Below are positions 1-9,447 of a DNA stretch of 64,000 bases, in pieces. The number at the start of each line of letters is the position of its first letter. The stretch's first letter is position 1. The notes below the pieces were generated by a model. That model was given only the letters and a program-made list of their open reading frames with translations, was not told where the DNA came from and ran no database searches. The stretch is from Rhodoferax sp. GW822-FHT02A01 (GTDB lineage: Bacteria; Pseudomonadota; Gammaproteobacteria; Burkholderiales; Burkholderiaceae_C), in the NCBI RefSeq assembly GCF_038784515.1, contig NZ_CP152376.1:2170001-2234000 (forward strand), read 5' to 3'. The position numbers were made by a program, and so were the translations under genes.

Positions 1-201
1 ATTTATTCACCTCATGCAGTGATGCAAGCACCGTAATGCCGGCATCCTGCAAGTCTGCCTTCAAGGATGGGGCCGTCAATTGGCGGGTGACGCATAACAA
101 GGCGGATGTCATTTGGGAATGGCTTCTTGGGGAGTTGGCGCGGCTAACGCGAAATAGGTCGTATTGTTATTCTGATTTGGGAAATCGCGGTTGGGGTCAT
201 G

Positions 202-217
202 TGGCACGGCTCTTGCA
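202..217 (+). promoter_or_regulatory. Sigma-54 (RpoN) promoter of the nitrate/nitrite assimilation operon
   Basis: TGGCACGGCTCTTGCA matches the sigma-54 consensus TGGCAC-R-N4-TTGC-W at every defined position, with the -24 GG at 203-204 and the -12 GC at 215-216. It faces nirB and implies a transcript start near 228. RpoN/NtrC control of assimilatory nitrate and nitrite genes is well established, so both position and direction fit. No convincing NtrC enhancer pair was found in bases 1-200; it could lie off the left edge. Confidence 0.8.
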
Positions 218-227
218 TTGACTCAGG

Positions 228-408
228 TACAACGCAACGACGCGTTCGAAAGAGATTACACCGCCCAGATTCTGTGCACAACGAAGTTGCACAGTGTTGG
301 CGGTCCATAACCGGCACCTGCCGGTACGTCTTGGCCAAGACGTGGCTCTCACTCCCCACTTTTTTCCTTGCGCAGCTTTGCTGCGTCCGAATTCATCTAT
401 TGGTCTGA
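228..408 (+). promoter_or_regulatory. Structured nirB leader, possible attenuator (NasT/ANTAR type)
   Basis: The predicted untranslated leader of about 190 nt holds several inverted repeats in a row: CTGTGCA/TGCACAG (272-278 with 288-294), CCGGCA/TGCCGG (311-324), an 18-bp perfect palindrome ACGTCTTGGCCAAGACGT (326-343), a T-tract near 360-365, and CGCAGC-TTT-GCTGCG (371-385). NasR and NasT proteins of other proteobacteria antiterminate in nitrate-operon leaders built from successive hairpins. I infer a similar mechanism here. No ANTAR regulator gene lies in the window, and the T-tract does not directly abut the best hairpin. Confidence 0.45.
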
Positions 409-420
409 ATGGAGATTCCC

Positions 421-2931
421 ATGGACATGAAACCGCCCCCGCTGCAAAAACAGAAACTCGTGATGGTTGGCAACGGCATGGCCGGCGTGCGCACGATAGA
501 AGAGCTGCTCAGAATCGCACCCGACCTGTACGACATCACGGTCTTCGGTGCAGAGCCGCATCCCAACTACAACCGCATCCTCTTGAGCCCGGTGTTGGCC
601 GGTGAGCAGACGCTCGATGAGATCGTGCTCAACCCGTTTAGTTGGTACGAAGAGAACGGCATCACCCTGTACGCAGGCAAGAAGGTCACTGAGGTGGACC
701 GCGTCAAGCGCGTAGTGCGCTCGGTGGGCGCCGACGGTGCAGTGACCGAAGCGGCCTATGACCGACTGCTGCTGTGCACCGGCTCCAACCCCTTCATCCT
801 GCCGGTGCCCGGCAAGGACCTGGAAGGCGTGATTGCCTACCGCGATATCGCCGACACCAACGCCATGATCGAGGCCGCCACACGCTACAAGCATGCGGTG
901 GTGATTGGCGGCGGCCTCTTGGGCCTGGAAGCAGCCAACGGCCTGATGTTGCGTGGCATGACGGTCACCGTGGTGCATGTGCAGCCCACACTGATGGAGC
1001 GCCAGCTCGACAGCGTCGCAGGCGGTCTCTTGCGCAAGTCGCTGGAGGAGCGCGGCCTCAAGTTCCTCATGGGCGCGCAAACCCAGGAACTCATTGGCAG
1101 CCAGGACGATGGCAAGGGCGGACGCGTCAAGTCCATCCGCTTCAAGGACGGCACCGAAGTGGCCGCCGATCTCGTCGTCATGGCTGTGGGCATACGCCCC
1201 AACACCGAGCTGGCCCAGAGTATGCGGCTGCACGTGGACAAAGGCATCGTGGTGACCGACACCATGCAGACCGTGACCGACGCACGCATCTACAGCGTGG
1301 GCGAATGCGCTGCGCACCGCGGCATCGCCTATGGGCTGGTGGCGCCTTTGTTCGAGCAGGCCAAGGTGGCAGCCAACCACCTGGCGCTCTACGGCATTGG
1401 CCGCTACCAGGGGTCACTCACCTCCACCAAGCTCAAGGTCACTGGCATCGACCTTTTCAGTGCGGGCAATTTTATGGGCGGCGAGAACACCGAAGAGATC
1501 GTGATGAGCGACCCCTTTGGCGGTGTCTACAAGAAGCTGGTGATCCAGAACGACAGATTAGTGGGCGCCTGCATGTATGGCGACACGGTGGACGGCAGTT
1601 GGTACTTCAAGCTGCTGCGCGACGGCCGCTCCATTGCCGACATCCGCGACAAGCTGATGTTTGGCGAGAGCAACATCGGCGACGTGGGGCATGAGGGCCA
1701 CAACAAGGCCGCCAGCATGCCAGACGACGCCGAGGTGTGCGGCTGCAACGGTGTCAAGAAAGGCACCATTTGCAAGGCCATCAAGGATAAGGGCCTGTTC
1801 ACCATCGAAGAGGTGCGCAAGCACACCAAGGCCAGCGCCTCGTGCGGCTCATGCACCGGACTGGTCGAGCAGATCCTGATGTTCACCGCCGGTGGCGACT
1901 ACTCGGCCACCCCCAAGACCAAGGCCATGTGCGGCTGCACCGACCTGGGCCATGCGGCCGTGCGCGAAGCCATACGCACGCCTTTGGCCGATGGAAGCAA
2001 GCTGCTCACCATAACCGCGGTGTACAAGCATCTGGGCTGGAAGACGCCCAATGGCTGTGCATCGTGCCGCCCGGCTGTGAACTACTACCTGATCAGCAGC
2101 TGGCCCAAGGAGGCGGTGGACGACCCGCAAAGCCGCTTCATCAACGAGCGCAGCCATGCCAACATCCAGAAGGACGGCACCTACAGCGTGATCCCGCGCA
2201 TGTGGGGTGGCGAGACCACGGCCGATGAGTTGCGCCGCATTGCCAACGCGGTGGACAAGTACAACATCCCCACGGTCAAGGTCACCGGCGGCCAGCGCAT
2301 CGACCTGCTGGGCGTGAAAAAGGAAGACCTGCAGGCCGTGTGGAAGGACATCGGCATGCCCAGCGGCCACGCCTATGCCAAGGCCTTGCGTACGGTCAAG
2401 ACCTGCGTGGGCTCCGAGTGGTGCCGCATGGGCACGCAGGACAGCACCCAGATGGGCAAGGACCTGGAGCGTGCGATGTGGCGCATGTACGCGCCGCACA
2501 AGGTGAAGTTCGCCGTCTCGGGCTGCCCGCGCAACTGTGCGGAGGCCGGCATCAAGGACGTCGGAATCATTGGCGTGGACAGCGGCTGGGAGATGTATGT
2601 GGCGGGCAATGGCGGCATCAAGACCGAGGTGGCGCACTTCCTCACCAAGCTCAAGACGGCCGAAGAGGTGCTGGAGTACACCGGCGCCTTCTGCGAGCTG
2701 TACCGCCAGGAGGGCTGGTACTTGGAGCGCACGGTGCACTTTGTGAACCGCGTAGGCCTGGACTATGTGAAGAAGCGCATCCTCGAAGACCATGCCGGTC
2801 GCAAGGCGCTGTGGGAGCAGTTGCAATTTGCGCTCGATGGCGAGCCCGATCCCTGGTTTGACTTCAAGGAAGCACAGGTGGACACGCGCCAGTTTGACGC
2901 GCTGACCGTCAAGGAAGGAGCAGCAGCATGA
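421..2931 (+). CDS. nirB: Assimilatory nitrite reductase [NAD(P)H] large subunit
   Basis: Reduces nitrite to ammonium in the cytoplasm using NAD(P)H electrons. The protein has about 836 residues, the usual NirB length. In order it shows an FAD/NAD(P)H oxidoreductase half (dinucleotide motif VVIGGGLLGLEAANG near residue 160), two BFD-type [2Fe-2S] Cys regions (CGCNGV...CGSC and CGCTDL...CASC, about 440-560), and a sulfite/nitrite reductase half whose siroheme-[4Fe-4S] ligands are seen in TCVGSEWC and SGCPRNC. The ATG at 421 is preferred over one at 409 because GGAGA (411-415) sits 5 nt before it and overlaps the earlier ATG. It overlaps nirD by 4 bp and heads the operon behind the sigma-54 promoter. 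Confidence 0.96.
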   Translation: MDMKPPPLQKQKLVMVGNGMAGVRTIEELLRIAPDLYDITVFGAEPHPNYNRILLSPVLAGEQTLDEIVLNPFSWYEENGITLYAGKKVTEVDRVKRVVRSVGADGAVTEAAYDRLLLCTGSNPFILPVPGKDLEGVIAYRDIADTNAMIEAATRYKHAVVIGGGLLGLEAANGLMLRGMTVTVVHVQPTLMERQLDSVAGGLLRKSLEERGLKFLMGAQTQELIGSQDDGKGGRVKSIRFKDGTEVAADLVVMAVGIRPNTELAQSMRLHVDKGIVVTDTMQTVTDARIYSVGECAAHRGIAYGLVAPLFEQAKVAANHLALYGIGRYQGSLTSTKLKVTGIDLFSAGNFMGGENTEEIVMSDPFGGVYKKLVIQNDRLVGACMYGDTVDGSWYFKLLRDGRSIADIRDKLMFGESNIGDVGHEGHNKAASMPDDAEVCGCNGVKKGTICKAIKDKGLFTIEEVRKHTKASASCGSCTGLVEQILMFTAGGDYSATPKTKAMCGCTDLGHAAVREAIRTPLADGSKLLTITAVYKHLGWKTPNGCASCRPAVNYYLISSWPKEAVDDPQSRFINERSHANIQKDGTYSVIPRMWGGETTADELRRIANAVDKYNIPTVKVTGGQRIDLLGVKKEDLQAVWKDIGMPSGHAYAKALRTVKTCVGSEWCRMGTQDSTQMGKDLERAMWRMYAPHKVKFAVSGCPRNCAEAGIKDVGIIGVDSGWEMYVAGNGGIKTEVAHFLTKLKTAEEVLEYTGAFCELYRQEGWYLERTVHFVNRVGLDYVKKRILEDHAGRKALWEQLQFALDGEPDPWFDFKEAQVDTRQFDALTVKEGAAA

Positions 2932-3332
2932 GCAAGCTCCACAACACGTCCAATGAATGGGCTCTGATCTGTGCGCTCACCGACATCCCGGTGCTGGGCT
3001 CGCGCCGCGTGGCGCGCGCACAAGGGCTGGACGTGGCGGTGTTCCGCAACAGTCAGGACGAGGTGTTCGCGCTGCTGGACCGCTGCCCGCACAAGGGTGG
3101 CCCCTTGAGCCAGGGCATTGTGTTTGGCACCCATGTGGCCTGCCCGCTGCACAACTGGAGCATTGGCCTGTGTGACGGCCAGGCTTCTGCGCCGGATGAG
3201 GGTTGCACCCCGAAGTTCAGCGTCAAGCTCGAGGGTGGGCAGGTCTACCTCAAGGCAGCCGAACTGCAGAACCACGCCACCGATCTGCTGCGCCCGGTTG
3301 CAGGACCTGCCCGGCGCACGGCCACGGCGTAA
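2928..3332 (+). CDS. nirD: Assimilatory nitrite reductase small subunit (Rieske-type)
   Basis: The small partner of NirB has 134 residues. It is a Rieske-like ferredoxin fold with CPHKGGPLSQG and CPLHNW, that is, both Cys-X-His pairs needed to bind a [2Fe-2S] cluster. Many NirD proteins have lost these ligands, so this copy belongs to the cluster-binding kind. The ATG overlaps the nirB stop (ATGA), indicating translational coupling. nasA follows within 30 bp. Confidence 0.93.
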   Translation: MSKLHNTSNEWALICALTDIPVLGSRRVARAQGLDVAVFRNSQDEVFALLDRCPHKGGPLSQGIVFGTHVACPLHNWSIGLCDGQASAPDEGCTPKFSVKLEGGQVYLKAAELQNHATDLLRPVAGPARRTATA

Positions 3333-3357
3333 GCCGCATACAGTGAACGAGCGCCCC

Positions 3358-6240
3358 ATGCAGGAAACCCGCTCCACCTGTCCCTACTGCGGTGTGGGCT
3401 GCGGCGTCATCATCGAGAGCAAGGGCGCGCAGATCACCGGTGTGCGCGGCGACCCGGACCACCCAGCCAACTTCGGGCGACTCTGCTCCAAGGGCAGCAC
3501 CCTGCATCTCACTGCAAGCGCGGTAGTGACGCAGCAGACGCGTCTGTTGCAACCCATGCAGCGGCTCACGCGCGGCGCAACGCCCCAGCCGCTGGGATGG
3601 GATGCGGCACTGACCCAGGCCAGCGCCACCTTTGCCCGCATCATTCGTGAGCACGGCCCCGATGCAGTGGGCTTCTATGTCTCGGGCCAGTTGCTCACCG
3701 AAGACTATTACGTCTTCAACAAGCTCGCCAAGGGGCTCATTGGCACCAACAACATCGACACCAACTCGCGCCTGTGCATGAGCAGCGCCGTGGCGGGCTA
3801 CAAGAAGACGCTGGGTGCCGATGCGCCCCCGGCCTGCTACGACGATGTGAACTTTGCGGCCACGCTGTTCATCACCGGCTCCAACACCGCCTTTGCGCAC
3901 CCGGTGCTGTACCGCCGCATCGAAGATGCCAGACGAGCCAACCCCACGCTGAAGGTGGTGGTGGTAGACCCTCGGCGCACCGATACGGCCGACATGGCCG
4001 ACTTGCATCTGCAGATACAGCCCGGCACCGACGTGATGCTGTTCAACGGCATGCTGCACCTCATGCTGTGGGAGGGCTGGACCGATGCCGCCTACATCGC
4101 CGAGCACACAGCCGGCTTTGATGCGCTCAAGGCAACGGTGCGCGACTGCACGCCCGATCTGGTGGCGCAGGTCTGCGGCATCAGCAAGGACGCTCTGCTG
4201 GAAGCCACCCGTCTGTTCACGGGCCTGGGCCATAGAGTGGTCGGCGCAGATGGCAAGTTGCAGGCCGTACAGCGCCAGCCCACTTTGAGCCTGTATTGCC
4301 AGGGCCTGAACCAGTCCAGCAGCGGCACCGCCAAGAACGCCGCCCTCATCAACCTGCACCTGGCCTGCGGCCAGATCGGCAAGCCCGGAGCTGGCCCCTT
4401 CTCGCTCACCGGCCAGCCCAATGCCATGGGCGGGCGCGAAGTAGGAGGCCTGGCCAATCTGCTCAGTGCCCACCGGGACCTGGGCAATGCGCAACACCGC
4501 GCAGAAGTCGCCGATCTCTGGGGCGTGGCCGATGTGCCCGCAACACCCGGCAAGACCGCCGTGGAAATGTTCCAGGCCGCCGCCGACGGCGAGATCAAGG
4601 CCTTGTGGATTGCCTGCACCAACCCGGCCCAAAGCATGCCCGATCAGGCCACCGTGCGCCGCGCGCTGGAGCGTGCCGAGTACGTGGTGGTGCAGGAAGC
4701 GTTTGCGACCACGGCCACCTGCCGCTACGCCGACCTGCTGCTGCCCGCCACCACCTGGGGCGAGAAGGAGGGCACGGTGACCAACAGCGAACGCCGCATC
4801 AGCCGCGTGCGCGCAGCAGTGCCGCCACCCAGTGAGGCAAACACCCACCAGAGCGAAAGCGCCCCCCGACATGACTGGGCCATCGCCGTGGACTTTGCGC
4901 AGCGCCTGGAGCGCTCGTTGGGGCGCGTAGGACCCACCTTGTTCCCCTACACCACACCTGAGTCGATCTGGAACGAACACCGCGAATCCACCCGCGGGCG
5001 CGATCTGGACATCACGGGCTTGAGCTACACGGCACTGGAGATAGCACCGCAGCAGTGGCCCTTTCCAGAAGGTGCCAGCAAGGGGCGCGCCCGGCTATAC
5101 GAAGACGGCGTCTTCCCCACTGCGGATGGCCGTGCGCAGTTTGCCGCCGTGCCCTACAAGCCCGTGGCCGAACCACGCGAGGCGCGCTACCCGTTCTCGC
5201 TCAACACTGGGCGCCTGCGCGACCAATGGCACGGTATGAGCCGCACCGGCACGCTGGGACGATTGTTCGGGCATGCGCGTGAGCCGGCCCTGCAGATGCA
5301 CCCGCAGGACATGGCACGGCGCCTGCTCAAGGAGGGCGATCTGGTGCATGTGACCAGTCGGCGCGGCTCTATCCTGGTGCCGGTGCAAGCCAGTGCCGAG
5401 CAGGCCATGAGCCAGGTGTTTCTGGCCATGCACTGGGGTGAGGAATTCATCAGCGGGCGCAGCAGCACCGGCCAGCGTCTGGCGGGCGTGAACGCGCTGA
5501 CCAGCCCGGCCTTCTGCCCGGACTCCAAACAGCCCGAATTCAAGCATGCCGCAGTCAAAGTTCTCAAAGCCGAGCTGCCCTATTCTCTGGTGGCCATGGC
5601 CTGGCTGGCCCCCGAGCAGGTGCTGGCCGCGCGCAGCCAGCTGCAGTCGCTCATGGAGCGCTTTGCCTACGCCGCCTGCGTCCCGTTTGCCAATGCCACA
5701 GCCATGGATGGCGCGGCCGAGCGCCAAGGCCTGCTGCTGCGCGCAGCGGACCATGAAGCACCTGCACCCGATGTGCTGCAACAGATCGAAGCCATCCTGC
5801 AACTGCAAGGCGCCCAGGTGCTGCGCTATGCCGACCCCAAGCGCGGGCAGCACCGCACCATGCGGCTGCGCCGCACCCATGACGACACCCTGCTCGATGG
5901 CTTCCTGCTCTCGGGCGATACCAGCGCGCAGGGGTGGATCAACACGCTGCTGACCAGCAGCCAACCGATACAACGATATGGTCGTGCGCTTTTGGTGCCC
6001 AGTAGCAAGCCTCCTGTAGAGGTTGCCACCAGCGGCCAGATAGTCTGCACGTGTTTCAGCGTGACCGACCAAGCCATCAATACCTATCTTCAAAAATGCA
6101 CTGGCTCTGAAAAAGAGCAGTTGGCGGCACTCCAAGGCGCCCTTCAATGCGGAACGAATTGCGGATCCTGTGTGCCGCAATTGCAGCGAATAGTGCGTCA
6201 AGGTGAAGCGCAAACACTCACTGTAAAGGAAGCGGCCTGA
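3358..6240 (+). CDS. nasA: Assimilatory nitrate reductase catalytic subunit
   Basis: A cytoplasmic molybdenum (bis-MGD) enzyme of about 960 residues that reduces nitrate to nitrite for NirBD. The N-terminus carries the [4Fe-4S] motif CPYCGVGCG near residues 8-16. Molybdopterin oxidoreductase and dinucleotide-binding domains follow (for example NTGRLRDQWHGMSRTG). The C-terminus ends in a BFD-like [2Fe-2S] domain with CTCFSV and CGTNCGSC, as in Klebsiella-type NasA. An in-frame GTG at 3343 is an alternative start; neither has a strong ribosome-binding site. The gene lies 25 bp after nirD and just before the siroheme methyltransferase. Confidence 0.93.
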   Translation: MQETRSTCPYCGVGCGVIIESKGAQITGVRGDPDHPANFGRLCSKGSTLHLTASAVVTQQTRLLQPMQRLTRGATPQPLGWDAALTQASATFARIIREHGPDAVGFYVSGQLLTEDYYVFNKLAKGLIGTNNIDTNSRLCMSSAVAGYKKTLGADAPPACYDDVNFAATLFITGSNTAFAHPVLYRRIEDARRANPTLKVVVVDPRRTDTADMADLHLQIQPGTDVMLFNGMLHLMLWEGWTDAAYIAEHTAGFDALKATVRDCTPDLVAQVCGISKDALLEATRLFTGLGHRVVGADGKLQAVQRQPTLSLYCQGLNQSSSGTAKNAALINLHLACGQIGKPGAGPFSLTGQPNAMGGREVGGLANLLSAHRDLGNAQHRAEVADLWGVADVPATPGKTAVEMFQAAADGEIKALWIACTNPAQSMPDQATVRRALERAEYVVVQEAFATTATCRYADLLLPATTWGEKEGTVTNSERRISRVRAAVPPPSEANTHQSESAPRHDWAIAVDFAQRLERSLGRVGPTLFPYTTPESIWNEHRESTRGRDLDITGLSYTALEIAPQQWPFPEGASKGRARLYEDGVFPTADGRAQFAAVPYKPVAEPREARYPFSLNTGRLRDQWHGMSRTGTLGRLFGHAREPALQMHPQDMARRLLKEGDLVHVTSRRGSILVPVQASAEQAMSQVFLAMHWGEEFISGRSSTGQRLAGVNALTSPAFCPDSKQPEFKHAAVKVLKAELPYSLVAMAWLAPEQVLAARSQLQSLMERFAYAACVPFANATAMDGAAERQGLLLRAADHEAPAPDVLQQIEAILQLQGAQVLRYADPKRGQHRTMRLRRTHDDTLLDGFLLSGDTSAQGWINTLLTSSQPIQRYGRALLVPSSKPPVEVATSGQIVCTCFSVTDQAINTYLQKCTGSEKEQLAALQGALQCGTNCGSCVPQLQRIVRQGEAQTLTVKEAA

Positions 6241-6243
6241 ACC

Positions 6244-7038
6244 ATGAATAGACAAATGACTTCGATGCTCTGCACGGGCCAGGTCACCCTGGTGGGCGCA
6301 GGCCCGGGCGACCCGGAGCTGCTGACCATCAAGGCCCTCAAGGCCATACAGACCGCCTCCCTGCTGCTGGTGGACGATCTGGTGAGCGAGGACATCGTGG
6401 CACTGGCAACGGCCAGCGCGCGCATCATCCGGGTCGGCAAACGCGGGGGCTGCCGCTCCACGCCACAGTCGTTCATTGAGAAGCTGATGATCACGGCCGC
6501 CCAGGAGGGCGAACGGGTGGTGCGCCTCAAGGGCGGCGACCCGTTCATGTTTGGACGTGGCGGCGAAGAGGTTGAACACCTGCAGGCAGCCGGTGTGCGT
6601 GTGGACGTGGTCAACGGCATCACTGCCGGCCTGGCGGCAGTCACCTCTTTGCAACTGCCGCTGACCCACCGCCAGCATGCCCATGGCGTGGTGTTCGTGA
6701 CCGGTCATGCCAAGCCCGGCGACAGCGGGACGGACTGGCGTGCGCTGGCACAAACTGCCCACAGTGCCAAGCTGACCCTGGTGATCTACATGGGTGTGGG
6801 TGGCGCGGCTCGCATCCAGCAGGAGTTGCTGAGCGGCCTGGCTGCGAGCACGCCGGTGCTGATCGTGCAGAACGCCTCGTTGCCGCAGCAACGTCATGCT
6901 CAGACCACACTGGACCAGCTGCACGCCACCATTGAGCGCGAAGGGCTGGGCAGTCCGGCGGTGATTGTGGTGGGGGATGTCGCAGCAAATGCTGTTTCAA
7001 TGAATCAACCAGAAATGTACTTCGCGCAAAGAGGTTAG
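6244..7038 (+). CDS. cobA: Uroporphyrinogen-III C-methyltransferase (siroheme synthesis)
   Basis: An SAM-dependent enzyme that methylates uroporphyrinogen III twice to give precorrin-2, the siroheme precursor. The 264 residues form a single tetrapyrrole methylase domain: VGAGPGDPELLT near residue 16, VRLKGGDPFMFGRGGEE near 95, and VNGITAG near 120. It lacks the dehydrogenase/ferrochelatase half of CysG, so those steps must be encoded elsewhere. It starts 3 nt after the nasA stop, which fits supply of siroheme to NirB. nirE or sirA-like names are equally valid. Confidence 0.92.
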   Translation: MNRQMTSMLCTGQVTLVGAGPGDPELLTIKALKAIQTASLLLVDDLVSEDIVALATASARIIRVGKRGGCRSTPQSFIEKLMITAAQEGERVVRLKGGDPFMFGRGGEEVEHLQAAGVRVDVVNGITAGLAAVTSLQLPLTHRQHAHGVVFVTGHAKPGDSGTDWRALAQTAHSAKLTLVIYMGVGGAARIQQELLSGLAASTPVLIVQNASLPQQRHAQTTLDQLHATIEREGLGSPAVIVVGDVAANAVSMNQPEMYFAQRG

Positions 7039-7196
7039 CCTCGTGCCCTTATCCACTTCGATGGACTGCATTTTGTCAATGATTTCAATTTGATTGATTG
7101 CCACTTACGGGCATATATGTTGCTTAGTGTTTACCACTAGAAGTGGGGCCGCTGCAGAGCTTGTGTCCCATCTAAATCTTTCAAAGGTTTAAGGCA

Positions 7197-9437
7197 ATGG
7201 GCAACAAAATCGGCGTAGGGCGAAACGTATCACTTACGTCAACTTCCATCCTGGAAAGTGCAGCGGCTTTCGGTCGGTGGCAGTACTCGCCAAAGGCTGC
7301 TCGCATAGATATTTCCGAGATGGCTGCTGCGCTCCTGGACGTCACGGCGGCACATGATCTTGCGTTGGATGCCTGCTTCATCAACGTGGTGGAGGATGAT
7401 CTCGTTGGGCTCATTGAGTTAGTCACCGGCGATCAGGCTCTGCAGGAGGCACGGTACGAATTTCGCGTTATTACGGCGAAGGAAGGGCTGCGATGGCTTC
7501 GATTAACGGTACTCCCACTTTCCGATGAGGAAGACCGGTGCGTTTACGGAATACTGACTGACATCACGCCCAGCAAGCATGCGGCCGTGCGAGAACGCCT
7601 TGCCTTTGAATTGACGGAGTATCTGGTTGGATCAAATCAGTTGAGCGAAGCCATCGTCAATGTCATACAACTTGTCTGCAAAAACCTTGGCTGGGAGTGG
7701 GGTGCCTATTGGGTCATGGAGGCGTCGCCACAAAATGAAGCCCAATTGAAGTGCAGGTACCAGTGGCACAGGACTGAATACAACCTGGGTGCATTTGGCC
7801 AGGCAAGCAATAGTCTGCTGATGTCGCCAGGCCAGGGACTGGTGGGGCTCGTATGGGAGTCCGGCAAAGCGCAATGGGTGGACGATATGTCGACCAATCC
7901 CAATTTTCTGAGACGAAAAAGCGCACAGACCTGCGGCTTGCTTTCGGGATTCATATTTCCGGTTACCTATGTTTCGGAGGACGGTGAACGCCATAGTCCG
8001 GGCGTGTTGGAGTTCTACAGCTGCCTTTCTCGTCAACCGGAAGCGCAGTTGCCCAAACTGTCCGCAACGATCGGTGCACTGATTGCCCAAACGGCACAGC
8101 GTTTGGAAAAGGAAGCGGTCATCTACCGTTTGGCCCACATTGATGAGCTCACGGGGCTTTCCAATCGAACCCACTTTCATTCCCAATTGGCACAAAAGTG
8201 CGAGAGTGCATCCAGGCAGAAAGAGAGCTTTGGCCTGATGTTCATCGACCTGGATCGCTTCAAGCCAATCAATGACGCTTTTGGCCATGAGGCTGGAAAC
8301 ATTGTGCTGCGGGAGTTCGCACATCGGCTGACAGCCGTTGTGCCAGAAGGCGCGGTTGCAGGCAGATTGGGTGGTGACGAGTTCGCTCTTCTGGTTCCCT
8401 GCAGTTCAGACGCCGCCATATCGGAAGTGGCAGAACGCGTGCTGGAAATTGCGCGTATTCCGTTTGAATACCACGGGGTGGAAGTCACGGTATCCGCGAG
8501 CGTTGGTGTCAGCAGGTTTCCCGAAAGTGGTTTGACGGCTCCGGCACTTTTGCGCAGTGCGGACACTGCGATGTACCGCGTCAAACAAAATGGGCGCAAT
8601 GGCTGCGATATTTCTTCGGCAAGCGATTCCAACAGCATTGCTCTGATGCAGGCCTCTCTGGCCAGGCGTTTGACATTCGAAACAGAACTTCACCACGCAA
8701 TAGAAAACAAGGAACTGTTTCTCGTCTATCAGCCCATCTTTGACATCGCGAAGAGGCGATTACATGCGATCGAAGCGCTGGTGCGCTGGCGGCGTGCTGG
8801 CGGGGAGCTGGTTGCGCCCGATATTTTCATCCCCATTGCCGAACAGAGCCACCTTATCGTGGAGATTGGACGATGGGTGATGGAGCAGGCTTGCGCGGAC
8901 CTCTCCACGCTGTTCCAGGCGGACTTTCACGGTCTGAAGGTGCACGTCAATATGGCAGCTTCAGAGTTCACCAGCAATGACCTCCCAGATGTGTTGAGTG
9001 AACTGACGTCGGCACATTGCATTCCTCCTTCAAGCATTACGTTGGAACTCACCGAAGGCATGCTGATGAAGCGCTCTGAGCAAGTGATATCCGTGATGCA
9101 CAAACTGCGGAACAGAGGCTTTGAAATAAGTCTGGATGACTTCGGAATGGGGCACTCCTCACTTGCAATGCTGAAGAATCTGCCCATTACTTCGATGAAG
9201 GTGGATAGGTCATTTGTGCGCGATATCGCCACAAACCAGAGCGACCATGCCATTGCCAAGACTATCGTGGCATTGGGAAAGCATCTGCAACTGGATGTGA
9301 TTGCAGAGGGCATTGAAACCCATGATCAACTCTCACAACTGAAAGCCGCAGGTTGTCATCTGATCCAGGGCTATCTGCTTAGTGAACCTCTGAGTCTGGT
9401 CAGCCTGATCGAAAGCTACTCCTCATTTCATTCGTGA
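7197..9437 (+). CDS. PAS-GAF-GGDEF-EAL cyclic-di-GMP signalling protein
   Basis: A soluble protein of 746 residues with no membrane segment. A PAS-like region (about 15-130) is followed by a GAF domain (about 140-310), GGDEF (about 320-480, active-site motif RLGGDEFALL) and EAL (about 490-745). The EAL part keeps EALVRW, HVNMAA, LELTEG, DDFGMGHSS, KVDRSF and AEGIET, so phosphodiesterase activity is expected. The GGDEF motif is intact, but the RxxD inhibitory site normally just upstream is missing. The protein could make or degrade c-di-GMP depending on the GAF/PAS input. The next gene starts 10 bp downstream. Confidence 0.9.
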   Translation: MGNKIGVGRNVSLTSTSILESAAAFGRWQYSPKAARIDISEMAAALLDVTAAHDLALDACFINVVEDDLVGLIELVTGDQALQEARYEFRVITAKEGLRWLRLTVLPLSDEEDRCVYGILTDITPSKHAAVRERLAFELTEYLVGSNQLSEAIVNVIQLVCKNLGWEWGAYWVMEASPQNEAQLKCRYQWHRTEYNLGAFGQASNSLLMSPGQGLVGLVWESGKAQWVDDMSTNPNFLRRKSAQTCGLLSGFIFPVTYVSEDGERHSPGVLEFYSCLSRQPEAQLPKLSATIGALIAQTAQRLEKEAVIYRLAHIDELTGLSNRTHFHSQLAQKCESASRQKESFGLMFIDLDRFKPINDAFGHEAGNIVLREFAHRLTAVVPEGAVAGRLGGDEFALLVPCSSDAAISEVAERVLEIARIPFEYHGVEVTVSASVGVSRFPESGLTAPALLRSADTAMYRVKQNGRNGCDISSASDSNSIALMQASLARRLTFETELHHAIENKELFLVYQPIFDIAKRRLHAIEALVRWRRAGGELVAPDIFIPIAEQSHLIVEIGRWVMEQACADLSTLFQADFHGLKVHVNMAASEFTSNDLPDVLSELTSAHCIPPSSITLELTEGMLMKRSEQVISVMHKLRNRGFEISLDDFGMGHSSLAMLKNLPITSMKVDRSFVRDIATNQSDHAIAKTIVALGKHLQLDVIAEGIETHDQLSQLKAAGCHLIQGYLLSEPLSLVSLIESYSSFHS

Positions 9438-9447
9438 ATTCATCAGC

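Noticed and set aside
36..359. Short open frames at the left edge
   Set aside because: They overlap the sigma-54 promoter and leader hairpins, lack ribosome-binding sites and have no recognisable protein features.
3250..4980. 576-codon reverse open frame opposite nasA
   Set aside because: nasA is certain from its [4Fe-4S] and molybdopterin motifs; the reverse frame is compositional.
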